A program made the position numbers and the translations under genes. From NCBI GenBank assembly GCA_030789695.1, contig CM061142.1, positions 48,549,987-48,613,986 on the forward strand: a stretch of DNA of 64,000 bases, written 5' to 3'. The notes under the pieces are model-generated. The model was not told the origin of the DNA. It saw only the letters and a list, made by a program, of their open reading frames with translations, and ran no database searches. The first letter of the stretch is position 1. Each line of letters begins with the position of its first letter. This DNA comes from Scilla litardierei. Lineage: Eukaryota > Streptophyta > Magnoliopsida > Asparagales > Asparagaceae. Below are positions 34,448 through 45,690 of this stretch, in pieces.

Positions 34448-35821
34448 TGTAGGAATATGATGCCCTCGAGGCCATTTATTCCTGTGTGAATAGCACAAAC
34501 ATCTTGTTCGAAATAACAGTAAGCTGTTTGGTAATAATTTATCTAAGTTATATTGTAATGTAGTTAGCATTAGATATCAACTTAGGTAAAGTCATGAGAC
34601 TTTATGCAAGGTCAAACGGGTATCGAGATGAGTATCTCGATCATGGAGAAACGTTTGACCGTCTGTAGCATAAGTCTAAAATGGTTCGTGGTCGTAGATG
34701 TTCCGAGACAAGGATATCGAAACATCGGATAGACCATTGTGTCTTAGTCTTCACCGTTTAGCGGTGGCGATGATCTCATGATCGCTTGACTTGGCGAAGT
34801 CGAAGACGAGACACATGTGCTCATTAGAATGAGTTCACTGAACGATCCACTAGAGTTATCATATGGTTATATTGACCAATCTGTCAATGATAACTCTGAG
34901 TGATGATAGGGTAGTTGGTCTTTTGACTTGAGGTCATTTTGACGGACCTGTGCGTGAACGGTGCCACTTAGATCAACTGACCTAGCTTCGAGGCAAGGCC
35001 TGTCGAAAGGTCTTTTGATTGGGTGTCACTTGAAACGTACGAGGCGAGTAATGACCAAGAGAGGATTCGTCTCTCCCGGTCAATGGGAGCTAGTGTCGTA
35101 GAGTTAGTTCGGTCTTTAGTAAAAACTCTGCGCAGAGTATGTTGGAAGAAGTCCAACATTTATTGACTAAAGATTGATCAAAACTAACCGGAGTCAAGTT
35201 ATTGGGGTTGACAGTTTAACCGTACCCCAGACTTGATCTACACGACACAGTTAAGACGAAAAGACTATAACTGCGGAAATCATCACGGAAACAGTCAGGG
35301 TGGTCCTGACAATACTCATGTCAATGAGTTAACCACATAATGATGATTCCTGAAGCAGGGACGGCAACCACTGCTCGTGGTCACTGACGTATAGGGCTTC
35401 GAGCCCAACCTGTTGTAAGGGTCAGGCTGTAGGGTCTCACACAGAGTGCAACGCTTCGTCTAGTAATAGGTAGAAATTAGTTAGGGAGAATATTTGCATT
35501 TGATGCAAAAGAAGAGAGAAATGCATTTGATGAAATATGGTAATTTAAGCTTAGATAGGGACTATTTTGCATTTGATGCAAAAGTGATTAAATGTGTATT
35601 AAATTGTTTAATGCAATATTTAATAAAATAAACGCAAGGAAAAGTTCACGGGTAAGACGGGAATGTCCCGGTCTAGACCCAGGTTCGAACGGCGTCCAAA
35701 TCGGACACCAGATGATCAAGTTATGCTCAAAACAGCCCAAAGGGTCAGATCAGGCCAGACCAGGCAGACCAGCTTAGTCTGGATCTGGTCTGGCCTGCTG
35801 GCCAGACCCAGTCAAGCCCAA

Positions 35822-36098
35822 GCCGGCCTGGGCCTGGGCGCCCAGACCCGCCTGGGCCTGGGCGCCCGGCCCAGACCCTGGCCCCGGGCGCCTAGGCGCA
35901 GGCCCAGGCGCTGTGCGCCTGGGCCTGGGCCTAGGCGGCCCAGGACGCCTGGGCGCTGGGTGCCCAGGCGTTCTGGGCCGGGCACCCGGCCCGGCCCAGG
36001 CGCCCGCCTGGGTGCCTAGCGCCAGGCGCCAGGCAGGCGCCTGGGCGCCCGCGCCCAGACTTGGGCGCCCGTGCCCAGGTCTGGGTTTGGGCGCCCAG
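35822..36098 (+). repeat. GC-rich GGCGCC/GGCCCAGG array in R8 5' LTR
   Basis: About 275 bp of dense short palindromes and inverted pairs built on GGGCGCCC, GGCGCC, CCTGGGCCTGGGC / GCCCAGGC. Example: GGCGCCTAGGCGC followed by GGCCCAGGCGCTGTGCGCCT. Counterpart in the 3' LTR at 42448-42720, with a few substitutions and a small deletion. Arg/Pro/Gly-rich frames through it are not genes. Confidence 0.9.
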
Positions 36099-36430
36099 TC
36101 AGGTTTTGTGGGTCCCTCCTTTGGGTGTGAAACCCTAGGTTTAATGGGCAGTTTTTGATGGCTCAGTTTTTGCGAAAAACTAGCCTAGGGCTGATATTTG
36201 GACACTCAATTGGAGGGTCAAACGAACTCCGATTGACGAACGGTTTTTTCCTATGCGTTCACCGTTGAACGCTTGTCGTATTGATAGGTTGTATCAATCT
36301 TGAAGCTCAACGGTGAGTGAGTTAAAATTCACGGAAGTTTGCACTTTGTGAAGTGCAAACTAACTTGATTTTAATTAACTCATTATTTAGTCCCACATCG
36401 GATTTTGAGAAAAGGGGAGAGTCCGCCGCC

Positions 36431-36440
36431 TATATAAATA
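36431..36440 (+). promoter_or_regulatory. TATA box of R8 5' LTR
   Basis: CCTATATAAATA; also at 43063-43072 in the 3' LTR. About 330 bp downstream of the GC-rich array, as in R6. Confidence 0.75.
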
Positions 36441-37084
36441 TGGGTCTCCCGCTTTCTCAAAACTCGTCCCAAGCTCTAGATCTGAGCGGCTCTCGTAAAT
36501 GTTGGAGCACGCTCGGATCTAAGCTTAAATTAATATTTCACTTCTCCCTAAATTTTTGCCTTACTCCTGCGGGCTCTAGCAAAGTCACAAAGGAGTTCGG
36601 ATTCTGGATCTGAAATCTTGGCGGAGGTTTCACTCGCGTGAAACTTTCTTCGGCGCGTGGTTGGCTCGGCGGCACGGGGATTGATCGCCTCGGGGTGCGG
36701 AGCGGTTCGAGGAGCGGTTCGGGGAGCGGTTCAAGGAGCGGCTCGGCGTGGGACGGGAGCAGCTCGGAAGACGGCGCGGAACATCTCGCCTGCTCCAGGG
36801 CTGAGATTCCGGGTATGTGGTTAAAGTATTTTATTAACATTAGTTTAGTTTAATCGCAGTAGGCTAGATCCTTCTTGGGATGGTCCGATCCATCCCAAGT
36901 CGGCATAGATCTTGGCATAGGGTCTTGGACCTTAGGGCTAAGTTAAAAATTGTTTTTAACTGCATGTTAATTAGTTAACATAAGTTATTTCTTCCACTGC
37001 TATTGTTTTTCTGTCTATGTTCCGTCTGACTTAGGACGGGACTAGAGTTTTTTGTGCCCTAAGGGACCGCCAATCCCCCTACAG

Positions 37085-37097
37085 TGGTATCAGAGCC
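37085..37097 (+). promoter_or_regulatory. R8 primer-binding site (initiator tRNA-Met)
   Basis: TGGTATCAGAGCC one base after the LTR end. Confidence 0.95.
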
Positions 37098-37109
37098 TAG
37101 GTTTGCGTA

Positions 37110-37600
37110 GTCGATCTAGGTACTGCGATTTCATTAAACTTCTTAATGCCTTTTAAATACTTTTAAATTTTTTAAGTTATTAGATAATTTTAAAAATGTT
37201 TTTGAAGTTCAAAATTCTATGTGATAAATTTTTTGAACATGAAATTTTTTAAAATGACGTTTTAAAATTTATGTGATAATTTTAAAACAAATTTTAAATA
37301 TTTAAAAGTTTAAATTTATTTTGGATGCCTAAAAATTTTTATCTGATAAAATTTTTAAGCATGGAAATTTTAAAATGGTGTTTTTTTAAATTTATGTGAT
37401 AAATTTTAAAATTGATTTTAAGGCTTTAAATTTATGCGATAAGTTTAAAATGTTTTAGATGTTTAAAAATTGTATATGATAAATTTTTGAACATGGAAAA
37501 TTTTTAAAAGTAATGTTTTAAATTTATAAGATATTTTTTAAAATTGATTTTAAAAGTCTAAAAATTGTTTATGCGATAAACTTAGTTTATTTAATTGTTA
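37110..37600 (+). repeat. AT-rich tandem repeat in R8 leader
   Basis: Five to six diverged units of about 80-110 bp with the landmarks TTTATGTGATAAATTTT, GAACATGGAAA, TTTTAAAATG. Related words occur on minus in the R6 leader (26700-27420). Confidence 0.75.
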
Positions 37601-38308
37601 AATAGATATACACTTTCATTTTATGTTGATAAAATTAGTGTAGCTTTATTTTAATGGCTTGTTAATCTTGTCCCTTATTTGATAACACAAGACAACCCTT
37701 TAGGTTAGCCATTAAAAATGATTAAAATTTATTACTTAAATTTTAATGACATGCTATGTTTTAATAAATCATTAACAACAATATTAAGACCTAATTCCTG
37801 ATTAGGGTAGTCCTTTAAATGAATTTTCAATTCTAATTGTTATAATTAATTTTCATTAAAGGACTTCGCTTCTAGCGTTGTTAATAAAATTTATTAAAAT
37901 CCTAATAATGATTAGGGTAGCACGTGAACCTTATAGTTGATAAGGACTTAATAAAAGTTATTAAACAAATCCTAAAAATTTTGAATTTAAGGATTCAACT
38001 AGTTGATAGGATTAATTAGTTGTTAATAAAAGCTGTTTAGTCTATGGCATACATAAAAAATGACAAGCTTCATTCAATGGACCATGATCCAGTCAATGTG
38101 CTTGGCTAAGAGTTCTGGGTCAACCCTTGCTAGTCCAAGGGGTAGTGATCCTGGCTTAGTCAATTCCCTGGCTGAGTTCCGCTGGACCGCAATGTCGCGA
38201 ATCATGATTGTATGACACCCTGGACTATATCTAAGTCAAATACGTTAATGGTCTTTTTCAAGATTAGTCGTAGCCCTCCTTGTTTTAGGGGTTAGTAACT
38301 ATAGGGCC

Positions 38309-39318
38309 CGTGTTACAGTTGTTGAGATACACTCAAGCTGTGACATGGCAACCTTGTAGAAACCAACTTCTTAAATACATAAGATGAAATCTTGACTAAC
38401 CCTAACCGTCGTCTCGTACCCCGAGCGCCGGCGTAAGTTAAGTCAACGATGTAGTCTGACTTGATGTAATGTAGTCTGACTTGATGTAAGTCTAAGACCT
38501 GACCCAAACCGACGTGTCGTGCATACACCGAGCTGAGGAGCAAGTCAGGCTAGACATGAAAACAAGGGTCCGACTAGACTAGACATTGTGATTTGGATGA
38601 GCACACTCATGATCACAAATGGCTAGGGGCAAAAACCGATTAAGAGAGTCATATCCGATATGATCGATGAAGAGTCATCTTCCGATCGCAGAGTCAATCA
38701 ACTTGTTGAGCTACACTCAAGGTTGTTTAGACTCAAGGTGATTGGAACTCTTACCCATTATTTTTAATTCGATTAAATCGTTCGTTATTAAGCTTTAAAA
38801 CGTTCGTAAAAATAGTGGGAGGGTATAGATAGATAAAAGCCAATCTACCTATATTTAATATTGAACATATGCTAAAACTAGGGCAAGACTATGTTTACCG
38901 AAGGAATTAAAATATAATATTGGAATTAGTTAATTGGTCAAAAAGTTGATTAATTGAATATCAAGTTAAATTCTAATTGATGTAATTAAACTATATTCTC
39001 GTTGACATTAAATGACCTTCTAAAGAACAGACTTAAGAAATATGATTTCATTAAGTTCTGGGTCCAACAAATAAATTAAAGCTACATATCACTCGTCTCT
39101 ATATGAGGCAGCTTGAACATATAGGACATACAAAGTATGTTTCTCCCTACAACTTGTCGAGCTACCCTCAAGGTTGTATGGACAAACAATTTTGATCCAC
39201 AAAGTTCGAGAATTCGATTAAACCGTTTGAGTCGAATACGAGTGCATGAGCGGTGCAAGACTATGTATCCCAACCGGATCTTGAGACAAGCAATTTCTTG
39301 AGCTACACTCAAGATTGC
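38309..39318 (+). repeat. Four leader hairpins of R8 with conserved apex
   Basis: Hairpins at 38309-38348, 38699-38725, 39148-39178 and 39290-39318. Apex TTGAG (or TCGAG), loop ATACA/CTACA/CTACC, CTCAA. Lower stems are different: CGTGTTACAG/CTGTGACATGG (with two wobble pairs), CAAC/GTTG, TACAAC/GTTGTA, GCAAT/ATTGC. The R6 leader has two more. Confidence 0.85.
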
Positions 39319-39399
39319 AAAGATCAAGCGTTTGGATACATAAGTTGCTTGCATAGCTATTTATTTATGTTAATATCTAAATTTGATTTAGAAAAGGAA

Positions 39400-41064
39400 G
39401 ACGGCACTTCGGAAAGTCAATTGAGAAAGTTAGTTTAATTTATCATTAGTAAAGGCATAAGTAGGAGGAAATGAAAACGTGACATATTTTGATGTCACAT
39501 TTCGGAATTAGTTGTTATACAAAAGACTTTTAACACATTTTGACGAATGTCGTCACATTGCTTCTAAAGTAATGTTTTGTGTTAATTAATTTGTAAATGA
39601 CTATATATATATTAAATGTTAATATATAAATACACAAGATAGTAGCAAACTTATAGGGTAAAATTAGACTAGGCCGTATCAAGAGATTAAGCTTCACAAG
39701 TCACATAAAGAGGGGTCTGACCTCTCGTATTATGAAGTCTACGGACACTTGATGTCTTAGCCTCTTAGATACAATAGCCGAAACCCATCTGTGAGACAGT
39801 GGGAGAATGAGTTGTCGAACTCAGTCTAGTACATATTGATGTACCCGAGTCTAGATTAACCAAAATAAGTTATTCGTATGTTTTATTAAGACACGTGTTC
39901 TTGATGAAACACAAGTCTGATAAAATAAAGAACGAAATGACTAAAGTATTTAAACTGATTCGATTAGATCGAATGGTCAAATACTTAGCTAAATAAAATC
40001 TTGTGTAATTAAAAGAAAATGTGATTTTCTCTCAGATCAAGTCTGTCAACACATCGGTGTGTTAAAAGGTATGAATCACACTTAATTAGATTTAGTGTGA
40101 TCCATTGTAAATGACTCTGAGTTAAGTCCTCCCTCTGGGTTAAGTCCCAGATAGTAATGACTAGGTTTTGATAAAGTTCTATGAGGACATTATCAATAAT
40201 ATATTCAATAAATCAACAGTAAGGAAGTTGTAAAAATACTCGAATCTCGTGAGACGAATTGTCGAGTTAGACATCATAACTGATGATGACTTAGTCAACT
40301 TCTAGGATGAAATTCGGAGTAGTAACTCCGATTTAATACTTGATGAAGGTCCGTGTGCGTAAATAAATTTGAAAATTTAGTTTACGTGCCCAAGGAAAAT
40401 GTTTCCTCACTTTCTGTAAGTAAATCTTTAAGTTGAAAGATTGGTGCAGAAAAGGAAATAGTGAAGTACAATAATGTTGGATGGGAACGGTTTTCATCCT
40501 AATTTCTTTAAAACGGATTATGATGAAACCGGTTTCGTCAACAGATGTGTACAGATCTACTCGGACCAAAGCTCGATGTAAACGCTCAAGTTGACCACGA
40601 AAATTGGAGCATTCACTTATAAGTTCGTTTTTCTAAATATGATTTAGACGAACCAACTTATATGAATTAGCCAGATAGTTTTCAAGGTCAGTGGGAGCGT
40701 GTAAATTACATGCGAGACATCAAAGAGATGGAACATATATTTTGATTAAGTAATCAAAGAGTTTGATACTTTATCAGCAATGGATATGAACCATTTGAAA
40801 TGACCAGTAACTAATTTAAATGATTATCGTAAAGTACGATAAACTGGATAAGATCCAGGGAAATAAAATATTATAGATTCCGACATACCAAATGAATTAT
40901 TTGAATGAGATTCAAATGGTTGGTCTAACATAAACAAAGAAACCCCTTAAGTCTATAGTGTAGACGGTTTTGGCAGATCCACTCACGAAGGCTCTACCAC
41001 ATGAAGTCGGGAAAACTTATGTGTAAAAACGGTATAAGATACCGAGATAAATGGGCCTGAGTGC
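39400..41064 (+). other. R8 internal region with trace of Pol C-terminus
   Basis: Mostly non-coding and AT-rich. Near 40960-41070, ADPLTKALPHEVG (copia RNase H end motif A-D-x-L-T-K) and, in another frame, NGIRYRDKWA can be read; in intact elements both lie at the end of Pol. No integrase, RT or gag is recognisable. Confidence 0.6.
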
Positions 41065-41074
41065 AAGTGGGAGA
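41065..41074 (+). promoter_or_regulatory. R8 polypurine tract
   Basis: AAGTGGGAGA directly before the 3' LTR; identical to R6. Confidence 0.85.
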
Positions 41075-43705
41075 TGTAGGAATATGATGCCCTCGAGGCC
41101 ATTTATTCCTGTGTGAATAGCACAAACATCTTGTTCGAAATAACAGTAAGCTGTTTGGTAATAATTTATCTAAGTTATATTGTAATGTAGTTAACATTAG
41201 ATATCAACTTAGGTAAAGTCCTGAGACTTTATGCAAGGTCAAACGGGTATCGAGATGAGTATCTCGATCATGGAGAAACGTTTGACCGTCTGTAGCATAA
41301 GTCTAAAATGGTTCGTGGTCGTAGATGTTCCGAGACAAGGATATCGAAACATCGGATAGACCATTGTGTCTTAGTCTTCACCGTTTAGCGGTGGCGATGA
41401 TCTCATGATCGCTTGACTTGGCGAAGTCGAAGACGAGAGACATGTCCTCATTAGAATGAGTTCACTGAACGATCCACTAGAGTTATCAGATAGTTATATT
41501 GACCAATCTGTCAATGATAACTCTGAGTGATGATAGGGTAGTTGGTCTTTTGACTTGAGGTCATTTTGACGGACCTGTGCGTGAACGGTGCCACTTAGAT
41601 CAACTGACCTAGCTTCGAGGCAAGGCCTGTTTTAGGTCTTTTGATTGGGTGTCACTTGAAACGTACGAGGCGAGTAATGACCAAGAGAGGATTCGTCTCT
41701 CCCGGTCAATGGGAGTTAGTGTCGTAGAGTTAGTTCGGTCTTTAGTAAAAACTCTGCGCAGAGTATGTTGGAAGAAGTCCAACATTTATTGACTAAAGAT
41801 TGATCGAAACTAACCGGAGTCAAGTTATTGGGGTTGACAGTTTAACCGTACCCCAGACTTGATCTACACGACACAGTTAAGACGAAAATACTGTAACTGC
41901 GGAAATCATCACGGAAACAGTCCGGGTGGTCCCGACAATACTCATGTCAATGAGTTAACCACATAATGATGATTCCTGAAGCAGGGACGGCAACCACTGC
42001 TCGTGGTCACTGCCGTATAGGGCTTCGAGCCCAACCTGTTGTAAGGGTCAGGCTGTAGGGTCTCACACAGAGTGCAACGCTTCGTCTAGTAATAGGTAGA
42101 AATTAGTTAGGGAGAATATTTGCATTTGATGCAAAAGAAGAGAGAAATGCATTTGATGCAATATGGTAATTTAAGCTTAGATATGGACTATTTTGCATTT
42201 GATGCAAAAGTGATTAAATGTGTATTAAATTGTTTAATGCAATATTTAATAAAATAAACGCAAGGAAAAGTTCACGGGTAAGACGGGAATGTCCAGGTCT
42301 AGACCCAGGTTCGAACGGCTTCCAAATCAGACACCAGATGATCAAGTTATGCTCAAAACAGCCCAAAGGGTCAGATCAGGCCAGACCAGGCAGACCAGCT
42401 TAGTCTGGATCTGGTCTGGCCTGCTGGCCAGACCCAGTCAAGCCCAAGCCGGCCTGGGCCTGGGCGCCCAGACCCGCCTGGGCCTAGGCGCCCGGCCCAG
42501 GCCCTGGCCCCGGGTGCCTGGGCGCAGGCCCAGGCGCTGTGCGCCTGGGCCTGGGCCCAGGCGGCCCAGGACGCCTGGGCGCTGGGCGCCCAGGCGTTCT
42601 GGGCCGGGCGCCTGGCCCGGCCCAGGCGCCCGCCTGGGTGCCTGGCGCCAGGCGCCAGGTGCCTGGGCGCCCGCGCCCAGACTTGGGCGCCCGTGCCCAG
42701 GTCTGGGTTTGGGCGCCCAGTCAGGTTTTGTGGGTCCCACCTTTGGGTGTGGAACCCTAGGTTTAATGGGCAGTTTTTGACGGCTCAGTTTTTGTGAAAA
42801 ACTAGCCTAGGGCTGATCTTTGGACACTCAATTGGAGGGTCAAACAAACTCCGATTGACGAACGGTTTTTTCCTATGCGTTCACCGTTGAATGCTTGTCG
42901 TATTGATAGGTTGTATCAATCTTGAAGCTCAACGGTGAGTGAGTTAAAATTCACGGAAGTTTGCACTTTGTGAAGTGCAAACTAACTTGATTTTAATTAA
43001 CTCATTATTTAGTCCCACATCGGATTTTGAGAAAAGGGGAGAGTCCGCCGCCTATATAAATAGGGGTCTCCCCCGTTCTTAAAACTCGTCCCAAGCTCTA
43101 GATCTGAGCGGCTCTCGTAAATGTTGGAGCACGCTCGGATCTATGCTTAAATTAATATTTCACTTCTCCCTACATTTCTGCCTTACTCCTGCGGGCTCTA
43201 GCAAAGTCACAAAGGAGTTCAGATTCTGGATCTGAAATCTTGGCGGAGGTTTCACTCGCGTGAAACTTTCTTCGGCGCGTGGTTGGCTCGGCGGCACGGG
43301 GATTGATCGCCTCGGGGTGCGGAGTGGTTCGAGGAGCGGTTCGGGCAGCGGTTCAAGGAGCGGCTCGGCGTGGGACGGGAGCAGCTCGGAAGACGGCGCG
43401 GAACATCTCGCCTGCTCCAGAGCTGAGATTCCGGGTATGTGGTTAAAGTATTTTATTAACATTAGTTTAGTTTAATCGCAGTAGGCTAGATCCTTCTTGG
43501 GATGGTCAGATCCATCCCAAGTCGGCATAGATCTTGGCATAGGGTCTTGGACCTTAGGGCTAAGTTAAAAATTGGTTTTAACTGCATGTTAATTAGTTAA
43601 CATAAGTTATTTCTTCCGCTGCTATTGTTTTTCTGTCTATGTTCCGTCCGACTTAGGACGGGACTAGAGTTTTTTGTGCCCTAAGGGACCGCCAATCCCC
43701 CTACA
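41075..43705 (+). repeat. R8 3' LTR (2631 bp)
   Basis: Same ends as the 5' LTR. GC-rich array 42448-42720, TATA box 43063-43072. The sequence after it is the R7 RT gene. Confidence 0.96.
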
Positions 43706-43710
43706 GTATC

Positions 43711-44380
43711 CAAGGCAGGTATTCAGGTAGGTAGGTCAAAAGTTGAGGTGATTGAGAAGTTGCCTACACCAAAATGCGTCAAGGACATACGATCCTTCCT
43801 AGGCCATGCATGATTTTATCAAAGATTCATAAAGGATTTCAGCGCTATCTCCTGCCCCCTCTGCCACTTATTAACTTTAAATGCTGATTTCATATGGACA
43901 CAAGAGTGTCAAGATTCATTTGATAAATTAAAGAACTCACTTGTTTCCTCCCCTATTTTACAGGTTCCAGACTGGACTATGCCATTTGAAATCATGTGCG
44001 ATGCAAATGACTACGCGATGGGGGCAGTGCTTGGGCAAAAGAAAGGAAAAGTTCCTTGTGTTATCTACTATGCCAGTAAGACCTTGAATGAAGCACAAAG
44101 GAACTATACTACTACGGAGAAAGAGTTGCTGGCGGTGGTGTTTGCATTGGTGAAATTCAAAAGCTATATATTGGGATCACATATTCTCATCTTTACAGAT
44201 CATTCTGCACTTAAATATCTTTTATCTAAAAAGGATGCGAAACCTAGACTTATACGATGTATTCTTCTTTTGCAGGAGTTCAACATTCAGATCAAGGATA
44301 ATAAAGGAGTTGAAAACAATGTCATAGATCACCTTTCTAGATTGACGGTGGGGACAGAGTCACCTAATATTCCATTGTGA
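43711..44380 (+). pseudogene. R7 RT end and RNase H
   Basis: Continues the RT frame after R8 without shift. VIEKLPTPKCVKDIRSFLGH is the RT connection typical of gypsy elements, with TGA at 43811-43813 just after it. RNase H follows: [18 protein letters not shown] with catalytic Asp, [15 protein letters not shown] with catalytic Glu, and [20 protein letters not shown] with catalytic Asp. It ends at a TGA (44378-44380) where the same frame continues into integrase, so this stop is probably CGA changed to TGA. Confidence 0.9.
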
Positions 44381-45690
44381 GATTCCTTCACAGATGAGCA
44401 GCTTTTCGCCTTCTCTACTCTACCATGGTATGCATATATAGCTAATTATTTGGTGACAGGTAGAACCCCTCCACATTGGTCTTCTTTAGATTTCAAACGA
44501 TTCAAGCATGAGGTAAAATCGTTCTACTTTGATGATCCTTATCTTTTTAAATATTGTGGAGACCAAATTGTAAGGAGATGTGTACCCGACCATGAGTTTG
44601 ATAGTGTTTTACATCTTTGCCATGATGGGGTATGCGGGGGCATTTTTCAGCTCATAAAACTGTTGCCAAGATTTTTGCAAAGTGGTTTTTACTGGCCTAC
44701 TATGTTTAAAGACGCGTATGCTTATTGTAAATCATGTGTGTGTTGTCAACAATTGGGGGGAATAACAAAAAGAAACATGATGCCATTGAATCCCATGTTA
44801 GAAATAGAATTATTCGATTGTTGGGGTATTCATTTCATGGGGCCTTTCCACCATCTTTTGGTTATATATTTGTACTGGTTGCCATTGATTATGTTTCTAA
44901 ATGGGTGAAAGTTATTCCTTGCAGGACCAATGACGCTTCCACTGTACTGAAATTTCTGAAAGAGAACATTTTTTCGCGCTTTGAAGTGCCAAAGGCCATT
45001 ATCAGTGTTGGAGGTTCCCACTTCTGCAACAGGCTCTTTGCAAATCTCTTGAAGAAATTTGGGGTGACACATAAAGTTTCAACACATTACCACCCCCAGA
45101 TGAATGGACAAGCGGAATTGGCGAATAAGGAGATAAAGGACATTCTTCAGAAATAAGTGAACCCAACGCGTAAAGACTGGAGTCTTCGCTTGCCTGAAGC
45201 TCTATGGGCCTACAGGACAGCATACACGACTATCTTAGGGATGTCACCTTTCCATTTGGTTTATGCAAAAAATTGACATCTTCCTGTTGAATTAGAACAT
45301 AAATCTTTTTGGGCAATTAGAACATTTAATTTGCTTAATGACTCACCAAATGTTTCTCGTAAATTGCAGAGCATGGAGCTTGATGAAATACGACGAGAGG
45401 CATATGAAAATGCAAAGCTAGCAAAGGAAATGATGAAAGCCGTGCATGACAAGATGATCCTGTGAAAGGAATTCAAAATTGGGGACAAGTAGATCCTGCG
45501 AAAGGAATTCAAAATTGGGGACAAGGTTCTACTGTACAATTCAAGACTACATGTATTTCCAGGAAAGTTGCGCTCAAAATGGATGTGACCATACTTTGTC
45601 AAAGAGGTCTTTTCACATGGAGCGGTGGTCATGGTGAATGAGAAGGACGGCCATGAATTCAAATTCAACGGATAACGTCTGAAACATTTT
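44381..45690 (+). pseudogene. R7 integrase
   Basis: Continues in the RNase H frame with the integrase zinc-binding part (HLCHDGVCGGIFQ ... CKSCVCCQQLG, about 44610-44760). It then shifts to a second frame from about 44734 for the catalytic core (VAIDYVSKWVKVIPC, FGVTHKVSTHYHPQMNGQAE). TAA at 45154, TGA near 45276 and others follow. The C-terminal part ([20 protein letters not shown], then KVLLYNSRL) is present. A 36-bp tandem duplication lies at about 45458-45526. Dead copy. Confidence 0.88.

Larger units (their letters stand above)
34448..37083 (+). repeat. R8 5' LTR (2636 bp)
   Basis: TGTAGGAATATGATGCCC...AATCCCCCTACA. Internal features: TGCATTTGATGCAAA repeats (35490-35582), GC-rich array 35822-36098, TATA box 36431-36440. 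Confidence 0.96.
34448..43705 (+). mobile_element. R8: complete non-autonomous copia element (LARD-like)
   Basis: 9258 bp with two near-identical LTRs (34448-37083, 41075-43705) and a perfect 5-bp target duplication GTATC (34443-34447, 43706-43710). PBS for initiator tRNA-Met, PPT shared with R6, and a 4-kb internal region without gag or a complete pol; only the last piece of Pol is recognisable. It must have moved with proteins from a relative. LTR differences are few (about 1-2% by my reading of the first kilobase), making it one of the youngest insertions here. It lies inside the R7 RT gene. Confidence 0.96.

Noticed and set aside
35663..36158. Pro/Arg/Gly-rich open frames in the R8 LTR (also 42289-42780)
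   Set aside because: Composition effect of the palindrome array; mirrored on the other strand and located in U3.
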